NCBI RefSeq assembly: GCF_009388985.1 | Contig: NZ_CP036422.1 | Span: 2,432,501-2,496,500 of the forward strand | DNA length: 64,000 nucleotides | Source of the DNA: Halioglobus maricola | GTDB taxonomy: Bacteria > Pseudomonadota > Gammaproteobacteria > Pseudomonadales > Halieaceae | Direction of reading: 5' to 3' | Part shown: one piece after another, positions 35,115 to 45,391 of the stretch | Numbering within the stretch: the first letter of the stretch is position 1 | Layout: each line of letters opens with the position of its first letter | Program-made: the position numbers and the translations under genes | Notes under the pieces: model-generated | Told to the model about the DNA's origin: nothing | Seen by the model: the letters and a program-made list of their open reading frames with translations, nothing else | Database searches by the model: none

Positions 35115-36100
35115 CGGTCAATACCGTATAGCGCGAGGGCCTGCAGAACCTGCTCCCGGTGGCGTTCACCGACGTCCGGAACGATGCTCTGGTCAGGAAG
35201 GCGCAAGCCGTACTCCTGCCCCTGACGGTCAAACTCCAGCGCCCAAAAACACAGATGCGACAGACGCTGCTCTTGGGCCAAACCCGGGAACATCTCCCAA
35301 TCAAGCCACACACTGCGATCGGCGTAGGCTGTGTATTGTTTGGTTTGAACCTTGTCGCCCCGAGCAAGCCCTTTCCAATAGATCTGGCGTAAAGAGTCGC
35401 CGGCACGGTAATCGCGAAAACCGTAAAAGTCATCCGAACCCGGCACCGGAATAGCAGCGCCGTCGGGCTGATCCGTCGCCAGGCCCGGCAATTCGGCACT
35501 GGCCAATGGCCGCGGATACACCAGGGCGTGCAGATCGAGATCTATCCATGTCCAACAACGTACCAGGCCCAGAGGGTAGGTAGATTCGATTCGCAGCCGC
35601 CCGGGGTTATGCCATCCACGTTTTTCAACAGGCGCCAGCAAGGTGATCCTGCCGCTGTCCTCAGTCACGAGATTGAGCCGAGCACTGGAACCCTCTGCAA
35701 AACGGAAATACACAGCGAAATGCTCGCGTTGCTTTACGCGAGACACCTGCAACTCGAACTCCGTCTGCTGCCCTGGGAAAGCAGGCCTGGCCCGCACCGC
35801 TTGAATGTGCAGCCCAGAAAGATTCGCAAAGGTATGCAGGACAGCGAGGACAAACAATGTCGCCAACAAAAAAGTCAGGCCATAGCTCAGGTTGTTCTGA
35901 AAATTGATCGCCGCCAGCAACATAACGAACAGGCAGAGCACAAAAAAGAAGCCGACACCCGAAGGAAATATGAAGAGGCGCTTCTGATCCAGGGTGACCG
36001 AGCGCGAGGGAGGAATACGGCGATTAACCCACTTGCGGAAGCGCTGACGCAGGCGAGCACGAAAACCTGCTTCGCTACCCGTTCCTGTCGCCGCCTCCAT
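35111..36100 (-). CDS. DUF58-domain membrane protein
   Basis: 329 residues. Two adjacent membrane helices (~47-90) follow a basic N-terminus. The DUF58 signature is near residue 225: D-D-F-Y-G-F-R-D-Y-R-A-G-D-S-L-R-Q-I-Y-W-K, with conserved R-D/E-Y-x-x-G-D and W-K. DUF58 proteins are VWA-like partners of MoxR ATPases. It lies 8 bp after moxR and overlaps tgpA by 4 bp. Confidence 0.92.
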   Translation of the reverse strand: MEAATGTGSEAGFRARLRQRFRKWVNRRIPPSRSVTLDQKRLFIFPSGVGFFFVLCLFVMLLAAINFQNNLSYGLTFLLATLFVLAVLHTFANLSGLHIQAVRARPAFPGQQTEFELQVSRVKQREHFAVYFRFAEGSSARLNLVTEDSGRITLLAPVEKRGWHNPGRLRIESTYPLGLVRCWTWIDLDLHALVYPRPLASAELPGLATDQPDGAAIPVPGSDDFYGFRDYRAGDSLRQIYWKGLARGDKVQTKQYTAYADRSVWLDWEMFPGLAQEQRLSHLCFWALEFDRQGQEYGLRLPDQSIVPDVGERHREQVLQALALYGIDR

Positions 36101-36108
36101 TCGCCTGC

Positions 36109-37029
36109 TCAGCTGCGGATAACGTCGACATTGCGCAACATCAGGTCGACCAGGGCCGCACCGTCCCCCGCATAATCGCCGCTAGGCACCAGGCGATGGC
36201 CAGCCACTGCGGGCAATACCATTTGCAGATCTTCTGGCACCACATGCCCGCGATCGTGCATCACCGCCCAGGTGCGGGCACTGTCGAGCAATGCCAGACC
36301 GCCGCGCGGAGAGAGCCCAACCTCGAACTCCGGGCTCTCGCGGGTGTAGGCCAAGAGGCGTTGCAGATAGTCCAACAAATTGTCAGAGGCATGCACCTGA
36401 ACAACGGCGTTGCGAATCGTTGCAAGCTGCTCCGGACTCACCACGTGGGCAGGCGACTCATGATCAACGAGATTGCGCTGAAACATTTCCCGTTCCGCCT
36501 GGGGATGCGGGTAACCCAACTCGAGACGCATCAAAAAGCGGTCCAGTTGCGACTCCGGCAGCGGATAGGTTCCCGATTGATGAATCGGGTTCTGGGTAGC
36601 GATAACGAAGAAAGGGTCCGGCAGTGGGCGCGTTTCTCCCTCGACGGTAACCTGCCCTTCCGCCATGGCCTCAAGCAGAGCGCTCTGGGTGCGCGGTGTT
36701 GTCCGGTTGATCTCATCAGCCAGTAACAATTGGGTAAAGATAGGCCCTTCATGAAAGCTGAAGGAAGAGTCATTGCGATCGTAAACGGATACGCCGAGGA
36801 TGTCGGCTGGCAACAAGTCACTGGTGAACTGTACGCGCTTCCATGACAGGCCGAGCACATCTGCCAGTGCATGCGACAGTGTGGTTTTTCCCATACCCGG
36901 CAAATCTTCAAGCAACAAGTGGCCACGGGCAAACAGGCAACACAGGGCGAGGCGGATTTGTGGCTCCTTGCCGAGCAGCACTCGCCCTACTTCGGCGACC
37001 GCCTTATCAATCACTCCCTGGATCTGCAT
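36109..37029 (-). CDS. MoxR-type AAA+ ATPase of the DUF58/TgpA operon
   Basis: 306 residues. The Walker A motif is E-D-L-P-G45-M-G-K48-T49 and the Walker B motif L-L-A-D103-E104-I-N-R. The A-T-Q-N-P sensor 1 and the F-L-M-R-L sensor-2 region follow. This is the MRP branch of MoxR (AAA_3), whose genes always sit before DUF58. It should remodel or gate the DUF58/TgpA membrane complex. It follows metZ at 23 bp and may be reached by read-through from the long upstream block. Confidence 0.93.
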   Translation of the reverse strand: MQIQGVIDKAVAEVGRVLLGKEPQIRLALCCLFARGHLLLEDLPGMGKTTLSHALADVLGLSWKRVQFTSDLLPADILGVSVYDRNDSSFSFHEGPIFTQLLLADEINRTTPRTQSALLEAMAEGQVTVEGETRPLPDPFFVIATQNPIHQSGTYPLPESQLDRFLMRLELGYPHPQAEREMFQRNLVDHESPAHVVSPEQLATIRNAVVQVHASDNLLDYLQRLLAYTRESPEFEVGLSPRGGLALLDSARTWAVMHDRGHVVPEDLQMVLPAVAGHRLVPSGDYAGDGAALVDLMLRNVDVIRS

Positions 37030-37052
37030 TATTGTTCTTCCACGCTGTAGTT

Positions 37053-38252
37053 TCAGCCGATTGCGTCGAAACCCCGGCGCAAATCTGCCTTGATATCCTC
37101 TACGTCTTCCAGACCGACCGAAATCCGGATCAGATTCTGTCCAATCCCTGCCAGGCCACGCTGTTCATCCGTCAGCCGGCCATGAGTCGTCGTTGCCGGG
37201 TGGACAATCGTTGTCTTGGCGTCGCCAAGATTCGCTGTCAGCGACAGGAACCGGGTACCATCAATACACTGCCAGGCTTGCTCGCGAGCGCCCTTCACTT
37301 CAAACGACAGGACTCCACCAAAGGCACTCTGCTGACGCTTGGCCAATGCGTGGCCAGGATGGTCCTCAAGGCCGGCATAGTAGACACGCTCTACCTCGGG
37401 CTGTTCACGCAACCAGCGCGCCAGCGAAAGCGCTGCGTCACTGTGCGCTTGCATACGTATACGCAGCGTCTCCAGCCCCTTCAGAAACACCCAGGCGTTG
37501 AATGCACTCATGGTAGGGCCACAGGTGCGCAAAAAAGTTTCGACTTCGGCCATGTGTTCCCTGCGCCCGACAACAGCACCACCCACACAACGTCCCTGAC
37601 CATCGAGGTACTTGGTGGCAGAGTGCACGACGATGTCGGCGCCCATAGCGATAGGCTTTTGTAGCGCGGGTGTGCAGAAACAATTGTCGACGACCAGGAG
37701 GCAATCATTGGTTTTTGCCAGGTCAGAGAAGAACGCCAGATCTGCGACTTCGCACAGAGGATTGGACGGCGTCTCCATAAACAACATGGCCGTTTCAGGC
37801 CGGATGGCAGCCTCCCAGGCCGCTCCGTCCAACAACGGGACAAAACTGGTCTCGATACCAAACTTGGCCAGATATTTACCGAACAGATTGGTGGTCGTAC
37901 CAAACACATCGCGCGAGCACACCACGTGGTCCCCCGCTTTGAGCAGAGCCATCGCAGTAGACAGAATCGCCGCCATACCCGAGGCGGTCCCCACGGCGTC
38001 TTCGCCGCCTTCGAGAGCAGCTATACGCTGCTCAAAGGTACGGACTGTCGGATTGGTGTAACGAGAATAGACATTGCCTGATTCTTCGCCACCAAAACGT
38101 GCAGCTGCCTCGGCAGCGCTGCCGAAAACATAGCTGGAGGTGGCAAAGATTGGCTCGGAATGCTCTCCTTCATGCGTGCGAGCAATACCGGCGCGCACTG
38201 CGAGCGTGTCGAGGCCCGCGCCCGCGAGAGGATCGTCAGAATAATCAGTCAT
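37053..38252 (-). CDS. metZ: O-succinylhomoserine sulfhydrylase
   Basis: 399 residues, a PLP enzyme of the Cys/Met-metabolism fold. The Schiff-base lysine is K214 in S-A-T-K-Y-L-D-G. The substrate-phosphate region Y-S-R-Y-T-N-P-T and T-P-S-N-P are typical. It makes homocysteine directly from O-succinylhomoserine and sulfide, bypassing cystathionine. The downstream position after purF (9 bp gap) is the same as in Pseudomonas, which supports metZ over metB. No regulatory element is visible in the 9-bp gap. Confidence 0.93.
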   Translation of the reverse strand: MTDYSDDPLAGAGLDTLAVRAGIARTHEGEHSEPIFATSSYVFGSAAEAAARFGGEESGNVYSRYTNPTVRTFEQRIAALEGGEDAVGTASGMAAILSTAMALLKAGDHVVCSRDVFGTTTNLFGKYLAKFGIETSFVPLLDGAAWEAAIRPETAMLFMETPSNPLCEVADLAFFSDLAKTNDCLLVVDNCFCTPALQKPIAMGADIVVHSATKYLDGQGRCVGGAVVGRREHMAEVETFLRTCGPTMSAFNAWVFLKGLETLRIRMQAHSDAALSLARWLREQPEVERVYYAGLEDHPGHALAKRQQSAFGGVLSFEVKGAREQAWQCIDGTRFLSLTANLGDAKTTIVHPATTTHGRLTDEQRGLAGIGQNLIRISVGLEDVEDIKADLRRGFDAIG

Positions 38253-38261
38253 CAGGCTATC

Positions 38262-39788
38262 TCACGCGTTGTTGTGGATGCCGACGACGGCACCCTCTTC
38301 AGTGGCAGCGGCCCGTTTCTCGCTCTGGGCCTCGTCATTGCGCAACGCTTCTATATGATCCAGATAACCCTGATCCACGTCGCCAGTGATGTACTTACCG
38401 CTAAATACAGCACAGTCGAATTCGGTAATGTCCGCATTGCCGTCAGAAGAACAACGCACCAGGTCATCGAGGTCTTGATAGACGAGCCAGTCCGCACCAA
38501 TCAGTTCACACACTTCATCCACGGAGCGATCATGTGCGATCAGTTCCGAGGCCGATGGCATATCGATGCCGTAAACATTCGGGTAGCGCACAGGCGGCGC
38601 TGCCGAGGCAAAGAAGACATTTTTGGCACCTGCATCGCGGGCCATCTCAATAATCTGGCGGCAGGTTGTTCCGCGCACAATGGAGTCGTCTACCAGCATG
38701 ACGTTTTTGCCGTCAAACTCCAGCGGTACCGGGTTAAGCTTCTGGCGCACGGACTTCTTGCGCTCACTCTGACCGGGCATGATGAAGGTGCGGCCAATAT
38801 AGCGATTCTTCATGAAGCCTTCGCGGAACTTGACGCCGAGCTCATGCGCCATCGACTGGGCTGCGATCCGACTGGTATCGGGAATCGGGATAATCACATC
38901 GATGTCGAGCTCCGGACGCTCTTGACGGATCTTGTTGGCGAGCGCTTCGCCCTGGCGCATACGGGTCTTGTACACCGATATGCCATCCATAAGAGAATCC
39001 GGGCGAGCAAAGTACACGTGCTCGAAGATGCATGGCTTGAGTTCAGGTGCGGCCGCGCACTGGCGCCGGTGCAAACGACCTTCAACGTCGATGAATACGG
39101 CCTCACCCGGGGCGACATCGCCCAGCAGGTCAAAGCCCAGCACATCGAGAGCCACACTCTCGGAGGCAATCATGTGATCCTTTCGACCGTCGGGGCCGAC
39201 ACGCTCACCGACAACCAGCGGACGAATGCCCAGTGGGTCGCGAAAACCTACCACGCCGTAGTTCACGATAAGGCTGACTGCCGCATAACCGCCACGACAG
39301 CGTTTATGCACAGACTCAACAGCGGTGAAAATGTCATCCGCAGTGGGAGAAAGTTTACCCAGTGTCTGCATCTCATGCGCAAACACATTGAGCAACACTT
39401 CTGAATCTGAATCGGTATTGAGATGGCGCAGATCATCCTGGAATAATTCGCGCGCAAGCTGTTCGGTATTTGTCAGGTTGCCATTGTGCGCCAGGGCAAT
39501 TCCGTAGGGAGAGTTGACGTAAAACGGCTGAGCCAGAGCCGGGCCAGAGCTGCCAGCTGTCGGATAGCGAACATGGCCAATACCCACCGTTCCCTCGAGA
39601 CGCTGCATATGTTGTTGGCGGAAGACATCCCGCACCAGACCTTCGCTTTTGCGCAAACTGAACCGCCCGCGCTCACCACAGGTCATGATGCCCGCAGCAT
39701 CCTGACCACGATGCTGCAACACCGTCAGCGCATCGTAAATATCTGGAGCGACATTGTTACTAGCAACTAATCCAACCAGGCCACACAT
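38262..39788 (-). CDS. purF: Amidophosphoribosyltransferase
   Basis: 508 residues (E. coli 505). The N-terminal nucleophile Cys2 (M-C-G-L-V-G) is exposed after Met removal. The glutaminase half has [11 protein letters not shown] and the PRPP site is [13 protein letters not shown]. It commits PRPP and glutamine to purine synthesis, forming phosphoribosylamine. Gene order cvpA-purF-metZ is conserved in Pseudomonas relatives; the cvpA gap is 19 bp. Confidence 0.97.
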   Translation of the reverse strand: MCGLVGLVASNNVAPDIYDALTVLQHRGQDAAGIMTCGERGRFSLRKSEGLVRDVFRQQHMQRLEGTVGIGHVRYPTAGSSGPALAQPFYVNSPYGIALAHNGNLTNTEQLARELFQDDLRHLNTDSDSEVLLNVFAHEMQTLGKLSPTADDIFTAVESVHKRCRGGYAAVSLIVNYGVVGFRDPLGIRPLVVGERVGPDGRKDHMIASESVALDVLGFDLLGDVAPGEAVFIDVEGRLHRRQCAAAPELKPCIFEHVYFARPDSLMDGISVYKTRMRQGEALANKIRQERPELDIDVIIPIPDTSRIAAQSMAHELGVKFREGFMKNRYIGRTFIMPGQSERKKSVRQKLNPVPLEFDGKNVMLVDDSIVRGTTCRQIIEMARDAGAKNVFFASAAPPVRYPNVYGIDMPSASELIAHDRSVDEVCELIGADWLVYQDLDDLVRCSSDGNADITEFDCAVFSGKYITGDVDQGYLDHIEALRNDEAQSEKRAAATEEGAVVGIHNNA

Positions 39789-39807
39789 CCCGCGCTTTCC
39801 TCACTTC

Positions 39808-40323
39808 TCAGGTTGTTGTCTGCAAAACAGGGCTATCATTGGCGAATACCGCCTGGACCCAGTCCGCAAGCATATTCAGATGGGGCATCAGCACCGACTG
39901 TTGTACCCACTGTTGATCCTCGGGTGGCAACAGCTGCTGCACCACGTAGGCCAGCACGAGGATGATGATGACACCCCGGGCAAAGCCAAATACCGTGCCA
40001 AGCACCCTGTCCAGTACGGACAACCCTGCGACCTCAACGAGCTTGCTAGCGAGGTAGATCACCAGGTTGAACAGCACCAGGGTAGAGACGAATAAAATCG
40101 CGTAGGCCACAATATAACGGCCCGTTGAGTGCGCTATCGCACCGCTCAACTGCACAGCCAACTGATCGACGAAGCCGTGAGCGACGACAAATGCCGCCAC
40201 CCAGGCCAACAGCGACAGGGCTTCGCGCACGAAACCGCGCCACAGGCTCAGCACCGTCGAGATCGTCAAAACAACGATAATCAGCCAGTCGACGTGATTG
40301 AACTGCGCCAGATCTATCATCAC
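39808..40323 (-). CDS. cvpA: CvpA family membrane protein
   Basis: 171 residues, four predicted membrane helices (~12-32, 34-52, 66-88, 105-125). The family start is M-I-D-L-A-Q-F-N-H-V-D-W-L-I-I (two adjacent ATG codons; either may be used). CvpA is linked to colicin V production and, more recently, to envelope stress. Always found before purF, as here. The preceding SPOR gene ends 57 bp upstream. Confidence 0.93.
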   Translation of the reverse strand: MMIDLAQFNHVDWLIIVVLTISTVLSLWRGFVREALSLLAWVAAFVVAHGFVDQLAVQLSGAIAHSTGRYIVAYAILFVSTLVLFNLVIYLASKLVEVAGLSVLDRVLGTVFGFARGVIIILVLAYVVQQLLPPEDQQWVQQSVLMPHLNMLADWVQAVFANDSPVLQTTT

Positions 40324-40380
40324 TACCCTCTCAAGCGGCGCATTCTAACAAAGCAGTGCGGCCGTGAGGAGGTAAAACCC

Positions 40381-41037
40381 TCAAGGATAATACCGCGTGA
40401 TCATGGTGGTGACGCCAAATTTAGTGTCGATCTGGCTCTGTATGCGTTCAAGTCCGGCTTTTTCAACCTTGGGGCCAATATAAATTCGATAAAACGTCTT
40501 GCCGCCGCTGGGCACTTTCTTGACGTAGGCTTTGTGGCCCATGCCGACCAGTTCAGCGCGGAGCTCTTCGGCACGGGTGGCATTGCTGAGGCTAGCGACG
40601 CGCAAAATCCAGGATATGGGCAGCCCGTCTGCGTCCAATCCCGGTTTGACCGGGGGTTCGGAGCGGGTTTTTTTCGTTTCCTCGGATTTCGGCTCAGGTT
40701 TAGGCGCGGGCTTAGGCTCTGGCTTCGGGTCTGGTTTAGCCTCGGGCGCCGGCAGCGCGACCGTTGTCGGCAGGGGGGCTTCCGGGGCGAGGGTCAAAAA
40801 CTCGGTTTCGGACACCGGCTCGGGTTCAAGATCGCGCTCGGTCTCGGCGGAGGGCCTTAAACCGGCCATATCGGGGGGTTCAACCGGGGTGGTATCGACT
40901 TGCGGCTGAGGTGGAATGCGCACTTCATCACGGCGCTCACCCTGTCCCGAATCGACAAAAATAATGGGCCAGAAAACGATTCCCAGCGCCACCAGAATCA
41001 GTGCACCTACAAGGCGTTGTTTTAGTACGTCATTCAT
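40381..41037 (-). CDS. SPOR-domain membrane protein (DedD-like)
   Basis: 218 residues. One membrane helix (~8-28) is followed by a Pro/Glu/Lys-rich linker (~35-135) and a C-terminal SPOR domain (~140-218, S-W-I-L-R-V-A-S-L ... G-K-T-F-Y-R-I-Y-I-G-P). SPOR domains bind denuded septal peptidoglycan, so it probably helps cell division, as DedD does. The start overlaps the folC stop by 4 bp (ATGA). Confidence 0.9.
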   Translation of the reverse strand: MNDVLKQRLVGALILVALGIVFWPIIFVDSGQGERRDEVRIPPQPQVDTTPVEPPDMAGLRPSAETERDLEPEPVSETEFLTLAPEAPLPTTVALPAPEAKPDPKPEPKPAPKPEPKSEETKKTRSEPPVKPGLDADGLPISWILRVASLSNATRAEELRAELVGMGHKAYVKKVPSGGKTFYRIYIGPKVEKAGLERIQSQIDTKFGVTTMITRYYP

Positions 41038-42329
41038 CGTTTAGGGGCTTCGCTTTTGTTGCGATCCTTTTCCAACAGTGGCACGACCGCAGCCACAGTA
41101 AAAAATGAGCCAAACACTATCAGCATATCGCCTTCGGCCATCAATGCCTGGGCGCGCCGAAAGGCCTGGCGCAGGTTCTTGCTCTCACTTATTCGGGTCT
41201 GGCCAGCGTGGCGCAAGGCATCCGCCAGGTCTGCGGCGCCCGCTGCCCGAATATTGTCAGGCTGCTCGGCAACAAACCAGGCGTCAAAGCGCTCACCACA
41301 CAGGGCCACCATCTCTGCTACCGGCTTGTCTTTCATTGCGGAAAATAGAGCAATAACCTTTCCATTACAAGCACTTGCGTCAACTATTTCCAGCATCTTG
41401 TGAATAGCGGCGGGATTGTGCGCCACATCCAGCAGATAGCGTCGCCCATCCAACTCAACCCATTGGCGCCTGCCAACAACCCGAACATCAGCCAGTATGT
41501 CCTGCAACTGGGCGGGGCTCCATTCGATCCCGAGGCTGCTGGCCGCCTGCAGCGCGGCACAGATATTGGCCGGCAGCAATCCATTGGCGCTACCAGACAC
41601 GTCGTGCAGCTTGCCATCAGTGCCGCAGATCTGGCCCGACCATTTATCGGCTTCCTCACGCCAGCTGAACTCACGCCCGGCCAGCATCACCGGCGCTGCA
41701 CCGAGCGCCTCGGCGCAGGCTTGCAGAGCCGGTGGTGGATCCAGGTCCGCGATAACCACCGGGGTCCCTGGGCGCATAATGCCGGCTTTCTCTCGAGCAA
41801 TCGTATTGCGGTCATCTCCCAGCCAGGCCTGATGATCCAGGTCGATACTGGTAATCACTGCCACCGAGGGGTCGACTATATTGCTCGAATCGAGCCGGCC
41901 GCCAAGCCCCACCTCCAGCACAGCCACATCAACATCGCGGTCGCGAAAAACCAGCAGTGCCGCCAGGGTGGCGAATTCGAAATAGGTCAGTGAAGTGTCG
42001 CCACGAGCGGCTTCGATGGCGCTGAAAGCGGCGCAGATCTCTTGATCGGAAGCCTCCTGGCCGGCCACCCGAATACGTTCATTAAACCGCAGGAAATGGG
42101 GGGATGTGAAACACCCTGCTCGCTTGCCGGCGCGGTGTAGCAAGGATTCCAGCACCGCCACCGTCGATCCCTTGCCATTGGTGCCGGCGACGGTGATGAC
42201 GGGACAGGGGGGCGGCAGGAGTGCCAAGTCGACTGCGACCGAACGCACGCGCTCAAGGCCCAGTTCCATTTCTTGCGGGTGCAAGTTCTCGAGATGCTGG
42301 AGCCAATCCTCCAGCGCAGGTTTATTCAT
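41034..42329 (-). CDS. folC: Bifunctional folylpolyglutamate / dihydrofolate synthase
   Basis: 431 residues from the ATG at 42329, 8 bp inside the accD end; the longer frame to 42458 lies wholly in accD and is rejected. The P-loop is A-G49-T-N-G-K53-G-S-T56. Mur-ligase motifs ([21 protein letters not shown]) are typical. It adds glutamate to dihydropteroate and to folates. It is translationally coupled to accD on one side and to the SPOR gene on the other. Confidence 0.96.
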   Translation of the reverse strand: MNKPALEDWLQHLENLHPQEMELGLERVRSVAVDLALLPPPCPVITVAGTNGKGSTVAVLESLLHRAGKRAGCFTSPHFLRFNERIRVAGQEASDQEICAAFSAIEAARGDTSLTYFEFATLAALLVFRDRDVDVAVLEVGLGGRLDSSNIVDPSVAVITSIDLDHQAWLGDDRNTIAREKAGIMRPGTPVVIADLDPPPALQACAEALGAAPVMLAGREFSWREEADKWSGQICGTDGKLHDVSGSANGLLPANICAALQAASSLGIEWSPAQLQDILADVRVVGRRQWVELDGRRYLLDVAHNPAAIHKMLEIVDASACNGKVIALFSAMKDKPVAEMVALCGERFDAWFVAEQPDNIRAAGAADLADALRHAGQTRISESKNLRQAFRRAQALMAEGDMLIVFGSFFTVAAVVPLLEKDRNKSEAPKR

Positions 42330-43278
42330 CTGCCGGTTCGGCGACCTCGGCTGGCGGTTCGGCGGGCTCCCCTTCAGGGCCACCCTCGAGCTCAATCGGC
42401 TCTGCCTCGATGGGCGTCTCGAGATCGACATTGCCCAACTTGGCCAGCAAGCGAGCAAGTGTGCTCCTCATCTCGGTGCGGTGAATAATCATATCGATCG
42501 CACCGTGCTCAAGCAGGAACTCGCTGCGTTGAAACCCTTTCGGCAATTTCTGACGAATGGTCTGCTCGATAATATTGGGGCCGGCAAAACCCGCTCGTGC
42601 ATCTGGCTCGGCCACATTGATATCGCCAAGCAGCGCAAGAGAAGCGGAAACGCCACCGTAGATAGGGTCGGTCATCACCGAGATATAGGGCACGCCAGCC
42701 AACTTCATACGCTCGATGACAGCACTGGTCTTGGCCATCTGCATCAGGGAGATCAGGGCTTCCTGCATGCGGGCGCCACCTGACGCTGCAAAACACACCA
42801 GCGGGATGCCTTCATCCAGCGCTACCTGGGCAGCACGGGTGAATTTTTCACCCACCGCATAACCCATAGAGCCACCGTGGAAATTGAATTCGAAGGCGAT
42901 AGCCACTACGGGCATGGTATACAGATTGCCCCGCATCGCCACGAGTGCATCTTTTTCGCCCGTGGATTTCTGGGCCGCAGTCAGGCGGTCGCGATAGCGT
43001 TTCTTGTCTTTGAATTTGAGCCTGTCGACAGGCTCTATATCGACCAGAATTTCCTCTCGGTCGCCCTCATCGAGGAATATATCGAGGCGACGGCGGGCGC
43101 CAATGCGCATATGGTGATCGCATTTCGGGCAAACATCGTTATTGCGCTCTACATCCGGGCGGTAAAGAACCGCGTCACATTTGACGCACTTTTTCCACAG
43201 ACCCTCTGGGACACTGGAACGCTTACGCCCCTCTCCCTTGCTGACCCCGGACGGCAGAATTTTATCAATCCAGCTCAT
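42322..43278 (-). CDS. accD: Acetyl-CoA carboxylase carboxyltransferase beta subunit
   Basis: 318 residues from the ATG at 43278, with GGGGA 6 nt upstream; a TTG at 43290 is less likely. The zinc ribbon is C31-x2-C34-x15-C50-x2-C53. The crotonase-type carboxyltransferase core has A-S-G-G-A-R-M-Q-E and G-G-V-S-A-S. With AccA it transfers the carboxyl group from biotin to acetyl-CoA. The C-terminal 25 residues are acidic and Pro-rich. The accD-folC overlap is 8 bp. Confidence 0.97.
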   Translation of the reverse strand: MSWIDKILPSGVSKGEGRKRSSVPEGLWKKCVKCDAVLYRPDVERNNDVCPKCDHHMRIGARRRLDIFLDEGDREEILVDIEPVDRLKFKDKKRYRDRLTAAQKSTGEKDALVAMRGNLYTMPVVAIAFEFNFHGGSMGYAVGEKFTRAAQVALDEGIPLVCFAASGGARMQEALISLMQMAKTSAVIERMKLAGVPYISVMTDPIYGGVSASLALLGDINVAEPDARAGFAGPNIIEQTIRQKLPKGFQRSEFLLEHGAIDMIIHRTEMRSTLARLLAKLGNVDLETPIEAEPIELEGGPEGEPAEPPAEVAEPADE

Positions 43279-43328
43279 GCTATTCCCCAACGCGATTTAG
43301 ACCGCATTATATACGGGCCGACGGCTCA

Positions 43329-44150
43329 CTAGGAAGTGACGCTGTCCACGCCCCGGCGAATTTCTGCCAGCAGCCCCGCTGCCACCTTGCCTGCGGCGGT
43401 ATGATCAGCACCACCCTCGATAGCCGCGGCCATCGCGTTAATCAACGCGCTGCCCACTACCACCCCATCTGCCACGCCGGCTACCGCCGCCGCGCTTTCA
43501 GCATCCTTGATACCGAACCCTACAGCCACCGGCAGTTGGGTATTCTCGCGGATACGGCTGACATGGTGCGCTACATTGTCGATGTCCAGGTGGCCTGCCC
43601 CGGTCACACCCTTCAAGGACACGTAGTACACAAAGCCACTGGCCTGATCGACGATCCGATGCAGGCGCTCATCCGGAGTGGTCGGCGCGACCAGAAAAAT
43701 ATTGTCCATACCGACGCGCTGCAGTTCAGCGTTGACCGGCGCGACTTCTTCCGGGGGAATGTCTACCGTAAGCAGGGCATCCAGCCCAGCCTCAGCAGCG
43801 GCGTCTGCGAATTTCGCATAGCCCATATGCTCTACGGGATTGGCATAACCCATCAGCAACACCGGTGTCGTCTGGTTTTTCTCTCGAAACGCGCGCACGG
43901 TATCCAGGGCATGGCGAAGGCTTGCGCCATTGGCCAGGGCACGCTCATGAGCCAGCTGAATCACCGGCCCCTCTGACATGGGGTCGGAAAAAGGCACGCC
44001 CAGTTCGATGATATCTGCACCACTGCTGACCAATTCATGCATCAAATCAACGGTGATTTCGAGGCTGGGGTCACCCACTACAATATAGGGGATGACCGCC
44101 TTGCGGCCCTGTTCGACGAGTTGCTCAAAGCAACCGGCTATACGACTCAC
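43329..44150 (-). CDS. trpA: Tryptophan synthase alpha subunit
   Basis: 273 residues. It cleaves indole-3-glycerol phosphate to indole and glyceraldehyde 3-phosphate. The active-site loop reads E49-L-G-V-P-F-S-D-P-M-S-E60-G-P. Glu49 matches the catalytic Glu, but the position equivalent to Salmonella Asp60 is Glu. The phosphate site G-F-G-I and the V-V-G-S-A-L motif are normal. It is 12 bp after trpB, so they form the usual alpha-beta pair. AccD starts 50 bp downstream. Confidence 0.95.
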   Translation of the reverse strand: MSRIAGCFEQLVEQGRKAVIPYIVVGDPSLEITVDLMHELVSSGADIIELGVPFSDPMSEGPVIQLAHERALANGASLRHALDTVRAFREKNQTTPVLLMGYANPVEHMGYAKFADAAAEAGLDALLTVDIPPEEVAPVNAELQRVGMDNIFLVAPTTPDERLHRIVDQASGFVYYVSLKGVTGAGHLDIDNVAHHVSRIRENTQLPVAVGFGIKDAESAAAVAGVADGVVVGSALINAMAAAIEGGADHTAAGKVAAGLLAEIRRGVDSVTS

Positions 44151-44162
44151 TACAAAATCTCC

Positions 44163-45383
44163 TTAAAACTCTAGGCCGTCGATCTCGGCGACTGTGTGTA
44201 TATCCTTGTCACCACGGCCTGACAGGTTAACTACGATATTTTTGTCCGGCCCCAACTCGGCCGCGAGCCGCTCAGCGTATGCAAGGGCGTGGCTGCTTTC
44301 CAGCGCTGGCATGATGCCCTCTACGCGTGTCAGGGAGTGGAATGCCTTCAACGCCTCGTCGTCATCTGCAACCACATACTCTACGCGGCCGATATCCTTG
44401 AGCCAGGAATGCTCAGGGCCAACACCTGGGTAATCCAGGCCCGCTGAGACGGAATGCGTATGCATGATCTGGCCATCGGCATCCTGCATCAGATAGGTGC
44501 GGTTGCCGTGCAGTACTCCGGGAGTACCCGCTGTCAACGGCGCTGCATGCTGGGATGTAGAAACGCCATGACCGCCCGCCTCTACCCCGTACATCGCCAC
44601 GTCTTTGTCCTCGAGGAAGGGATGGAACAAGCCAATGGCATTGGACCCGCCACCGACGCAGGCCACAAGGGCGTCTGGCAAACGACCAATCTGATTAAGG
44701 GACTGGGCGCGAGCCTCGCGGCCAATCACACACTGGAAGTCCCGCACCAGCATTGGGTAGGGATGAGGTCCCGCCACGGTGCCGATGATATAAAACGTGT
44801 CATCGACATAGGTCACCCAGTCGCGCATCGCCTCGTTCATGGCGTCCTTGAGCGTGCGAGAACCTGAGGTCACAGGGATCACTTCTGCACCCAACAGCTT
44901 CATGCGATAGACATTCAAGGCCTGACGCCGGACGTCTTCTTCGCCCATAAACACCTGACACTCCAGCCCGAGGCGAGCCGCGATCGTCGCGGTGGCTACG
45001 CCATGCTGGCCGGCACCGGTTTCGGCGATCACGCGTTTTTTGCCCATGTGCTTGGCGAGCAGCGCCTGGCCAACGGTGTTGTTCACTTTGTGCGCGCCCG
45101 TGTGATTCAGGTCTTCGCGTTTGAGCCAGATCCGGGCTCCGCCGATCTTGTCCGACAGGCGGCTGGCTTCATAAAGTGGCGACGGGCGGCCTACATAGTG
45201 CGCCAGGTCAGCATCAAGCTCAGCGACGAATTCCGGATCGTCTTTCAGCTTGTTGTAGAGGTTTTCGAGCTCGTCCAATGCCGACATCAAGGTTTCGGCA
45301 ACGAACTTGCCGCCGTAAATGCCGAAGCGGCCATCACCGTCCGGTACCGAGGCAAAGTCATTCATAACAGCATCATTACTCAT
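44163..45383 (-). CDS. trpB: Tryptophan synthase beta subunit
   Basis: 406 residues. PLP binds K99 in H-T-G-A-H-K-V-N-N, and the phosphate-binding loop is G-G-G-S-N-A-I-G. The conserved E-T-G-A-G-Q-H-G segment follows. It condenses indole, tunnelled from TrpA, with serine. It starts 8 bp after trpF. Confidence 0.97.
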   Translation of the reverse strand: MSNDAVMNDFASVPDGDGRFGIYGGKFVAETLMSALDELENLYNKLKDDPEFVAELDADLAHYVGRPSPLYEASRLSDKIGGARIWLKREDLNHTGAHKVNNTVGQALLAKHMGKKRVIAETGAGQHGVATATIAARLGLECQVFMGEEDVRRQALNVYRMKLLGAEVIPVTSGSRTLKDAMNEAMRDWVTYVDDTFYIIGTVAGPHPYPMLVRDFQCVIGREARAQSLNQIGRLPDALVACVGGGSNAIGLFHPFLEDKDVAMYGVEAGGHGVSTSQHAAPLTAGTPGVLHGNRTYLMQDADGQIMHTHSVSAGLDYPGVGPEHSWLKDIGRVEYVVADDDEALKAFHSLTRVEGIMPALESSHALAYAERLAAELGPDKNIVVNLSGRGDKDIHTVAEIDGLEF

Positions 45384-45391
45384 TCAGGTTT

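Noticed and set aside
38160..39404. 414-codon plus-strand frame opposite purF
   Set aside because: PurF on the minus strand is complete with its N-terminal Cys nucleophile; the plus frame is a composition shadow.
41034..42458. Long folC start at 42458
   Set aside because: The extra 43 codons lie within accD, while the ATG at 42329 gives the normal FolC N-terminus and an 8-bp overlap.
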